A program made the position numbers and the translations under genes. Below, piece by piece: positions 4,827-5,815 of a stretch of 5,815 bases of DNA (position 1 is its first letter; each line of letters starts with the position of its first letter). The stretch is from an uncultured Treponema sp. Its GTDB lineage: Bacteria > Spirochaetota > Spirochaetia > Treponematales > Treponemataceae. The stretch covers positions 1 to 5,815 of the forward strand of contig CALAUH010000332.1 of assembly GCA_937892225.1 (NCBI GenBank). The letters are read 5' to 3'. The notes beneath the pieces were generated by a model, which was not told the origin of the DNA, made no database searches, and saw only the letters and a program-made list of their open reading frames with translations.

Positions 4827-5264
4827 TTATAATTCTCCTACTGTAAATTCCGTCCACTCAATGTGATTGTATTGCATTACATCTGTGGAAAGCTTCATTC
4901 CAAGTTTTTCGTAAAATGGAATAGCGTTTTCGTTTGCAATAAGATACACGGCAATGTCTTTTTCACCGCCAGTAATTTCGTGGGCTTTTTTCATAAGGGT
5001 TGAACCTATTCCCAACTTCTCGTAAGCGCGGTCAACTCCAAGGTCTGTTACATAAAGCCAGTAGCAAAAATCCGTAAGACCGAACAGTACGCCAACAATT
5101 TTTTCTTCATCCCGTGCAACCAGACTGATTGAAACATTTTTTACAAGCTTTTCAATTCGTTCGGCAAATCTTTCCTTTGGATACTGCGAACCAAGGTTTG
5201 TGCGCTTAAGAAATTCAATGTATTCCTGTGCGGTAAGACGTTCTTGTTTGTAGTTTATTTTCAT
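4827..5264 (-). CDS. GNAT-family N-acetyltransferase (GNAT-2)
   Basis: This 145-residue single-domain GNAT protein is of usual length. Strand beta-4 and the acetyl-CoA loop are seen in YVTDLGVDRAYEKLGIGSTLM (71-91), with G85-x-G87 conserved but glutamate E82 where most members have Gln or Arg. ENAIPFYEKLGM supplies the C-terminal tyrosine and the strand that ends the cofactor site. The N-terminal part, with LVARDEEKIVGVLFGLTDFCYWLYV, fits beta-2 and beta-3. The substrate is unknown. The start at 5264 is set by AAGGAT lying in the last codons of GNAT-1 and by a four-base ATGA overlap with that gene's stop, so the two are translationally coupled. The next gene follows after 52 bases. Confidence 0.88.
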   Translation of the reverse strand: MKINYKQERLTAQEYIEFLKRTNLGSQYPKERFAERIEKLVKNVSISLVARDEEKIVGVLFGLTDFCYWLYVTDLGVDRAYEKLGIGSTLMKKAHEITGGEKDIAVYLIANENAIPFYEKLGMKLSTDVMQYNHIEWTEFTVGEL

Positions 5265-5764
5265 TTTTTTATCCTTACAAAATACTTTTCATCATTTTCC
5301 CTCACAATTCTGCCACCGTTTTTTATCATCACTTTTAATGAAGCAGGATTATCTTTGTTTACCCGAAGATAAAACTCATCTTCGGGAATGATGTTCTTTC
5401 CATATTCAAGAGTCAGTGCCAGACCTTTTGAGGCATATCCTTTTCCACGATACGCTTTACCGATTCCATAGCCGATGTGACCAGAACCTTCTCGAAGTGC
5501 ATCGTTCAAATACTGGCGCAATCTGAATAGGCCTACGATAGTATCATCATCCCAGAGAAACAGAAAAGTTTCTGCCACCATCCAGTCGGGCATGTCGATT
5601 CCCTTTGAGTATTTGATGATTTCCGGCAGTGCTGTCTTTTCAAAATCTTCACGAGAAATATCAGGCCACTGATTTGTAAGACCATTTTCATCTTCTGGCA
5701 TAGCGGCTATATACTGCCATTCTTTTTCAATATCTTCGAAATTTGCTTCTTTTAAGTAAATCAT
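5261..5764 (-). CDS. GNAT-family N-acetyltransferase (GNAT-1), first gene of the operon
   Basis: This 167-residue GNAT protein is complete. The segment GHIGYGIGKAYRGKGYAS (95-112) holds the acetyl-CoA loop R106-G-K-G109-Y-A111, and NPASLKVMIKNGG (139-151) is the N-x-x-S block typical of RimJ/RimL-like and related predicted acetyltransferases. FLFLWDDDTIVGLFRLR (67-83) forms the strands before the loop. I cannot name a substrate. The ATG at 5764 is the only start before the fold begins and has just a weak AGAAGA in front. A TATAAT hexamer ends six bases upstream, so transcription may begin at or next to the ATG. It appears to be the promoter-proximal member of a six-gene unit that runs to the RpiB-like gene. 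Confidence 0.88.
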   Translation of the reverse strand: MIYLKEANFEDIEKEWQYIAAMPEDENGLTNQWPDISREDFEKTALPEIIKYSKGIDMPDWMVAETFLFLWDDDTIVGLFRLRQYLNDALREGSGHIGYGIGKAYRGKGYASKGLALTLEYGKNIIPEDEFYLRVNKDNPASLKVMIKNGGRIVRENDEKYFVRIKK

Positions 5765-5770
5765 TCTTCT

Positions 5771-5799
5771 ATTATATAGGACAATTAGAAGTTTTTAAT
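5771..5799 (-). promoter_or_regulatory. Predicted promoter of the six-gene operon
   Basis: On the minus strand a perfect TATAAT lies at 5776-5771. A weak -35, ATTAAA (5799-5794), is placed 17 bases upstream, and TTAAAA one base closer to the -10 fits about equally well. The predicted start point seven bases past the hexamer is 5764, the A of the GNAT-1 ATG, suggesting a leaderless transcript. The hexamer is strong and the -35 is not. Confidence 0.45.
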
Positions 5800-5815
5800 A
5801 AAGTTGTGATTTAAT

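Overview
The window is an AT-rich bacterial stretch with every gene on the minus strand, so it is transcribed from high to low coordinates. It holds nine complete genes and one gene cut by the left edge. All encode small soluble cytoplasmic enzymes: five GNAT acyltransferases, two Nudix-domain proteins, one APH(3')-type aminoglycoside phosphotransferase, one VOC (glyoxalase/bleomycin-resistance) protein and one RpiB/LacA-type sugar-phosphate isomerase. No transposase, integrase, phage gene, tRNA, rRNA or CRISPR array is visible. Most genes have AGGAG-type ribosome binding sites. The GC-rich intergenic repeats look like a type I recall from Treponema (Spirochaetes) genomes. That is recollection, not a search, so Treponema is only a tentative host and Clostridia are the alternative.

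Reading in the direction of transcription: a promoter at the right edge (-10 at 5776-5771) starts a run of six genes, namely GNAT-1 (5764-5261), GNAT-2 (5264-4827), a two-domain cysteine-peptidase-like/Nudix protein (4774-3896), GNAT-3 (3899-3354), GNAT-4 (3346-2942) and an RpiB-like isomerase (2945-2370). Three of the junctions are ATGA overlaps and one gap is 7 bases, so this is very probably a translationally coupled operon. A 170-base GC-rich repeat (2211-2380) follows, then a VOC protein (2198-1827) and the APH(3') homologue (1799-942). A second promoter (-10 at 886-881) precedes a single-domain Nudix gene (872-375). A shorter copy of the same repeat (263-369) then separates it from the truncated GNAT-5 (250-1).

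Functionally the set looks like an accessory bank of small-molecule modifying enzymes (acetylation, phosphorylation, nucleotide-derivative hydrolysis, metal-dependent VOC chemistry) of the kind found in resistance islands or gene-cassette arrays. The tight overlaps and the absence of recognisable attC sites argue against an integron array. The points most worth following are the peptidase-like/Nudix fusion, the repeats that fill the space from one gene's stop codon to the next gene's ribosome binding site, and two promoters placed so close to their start codons that leaderless mRNAs are predicted.
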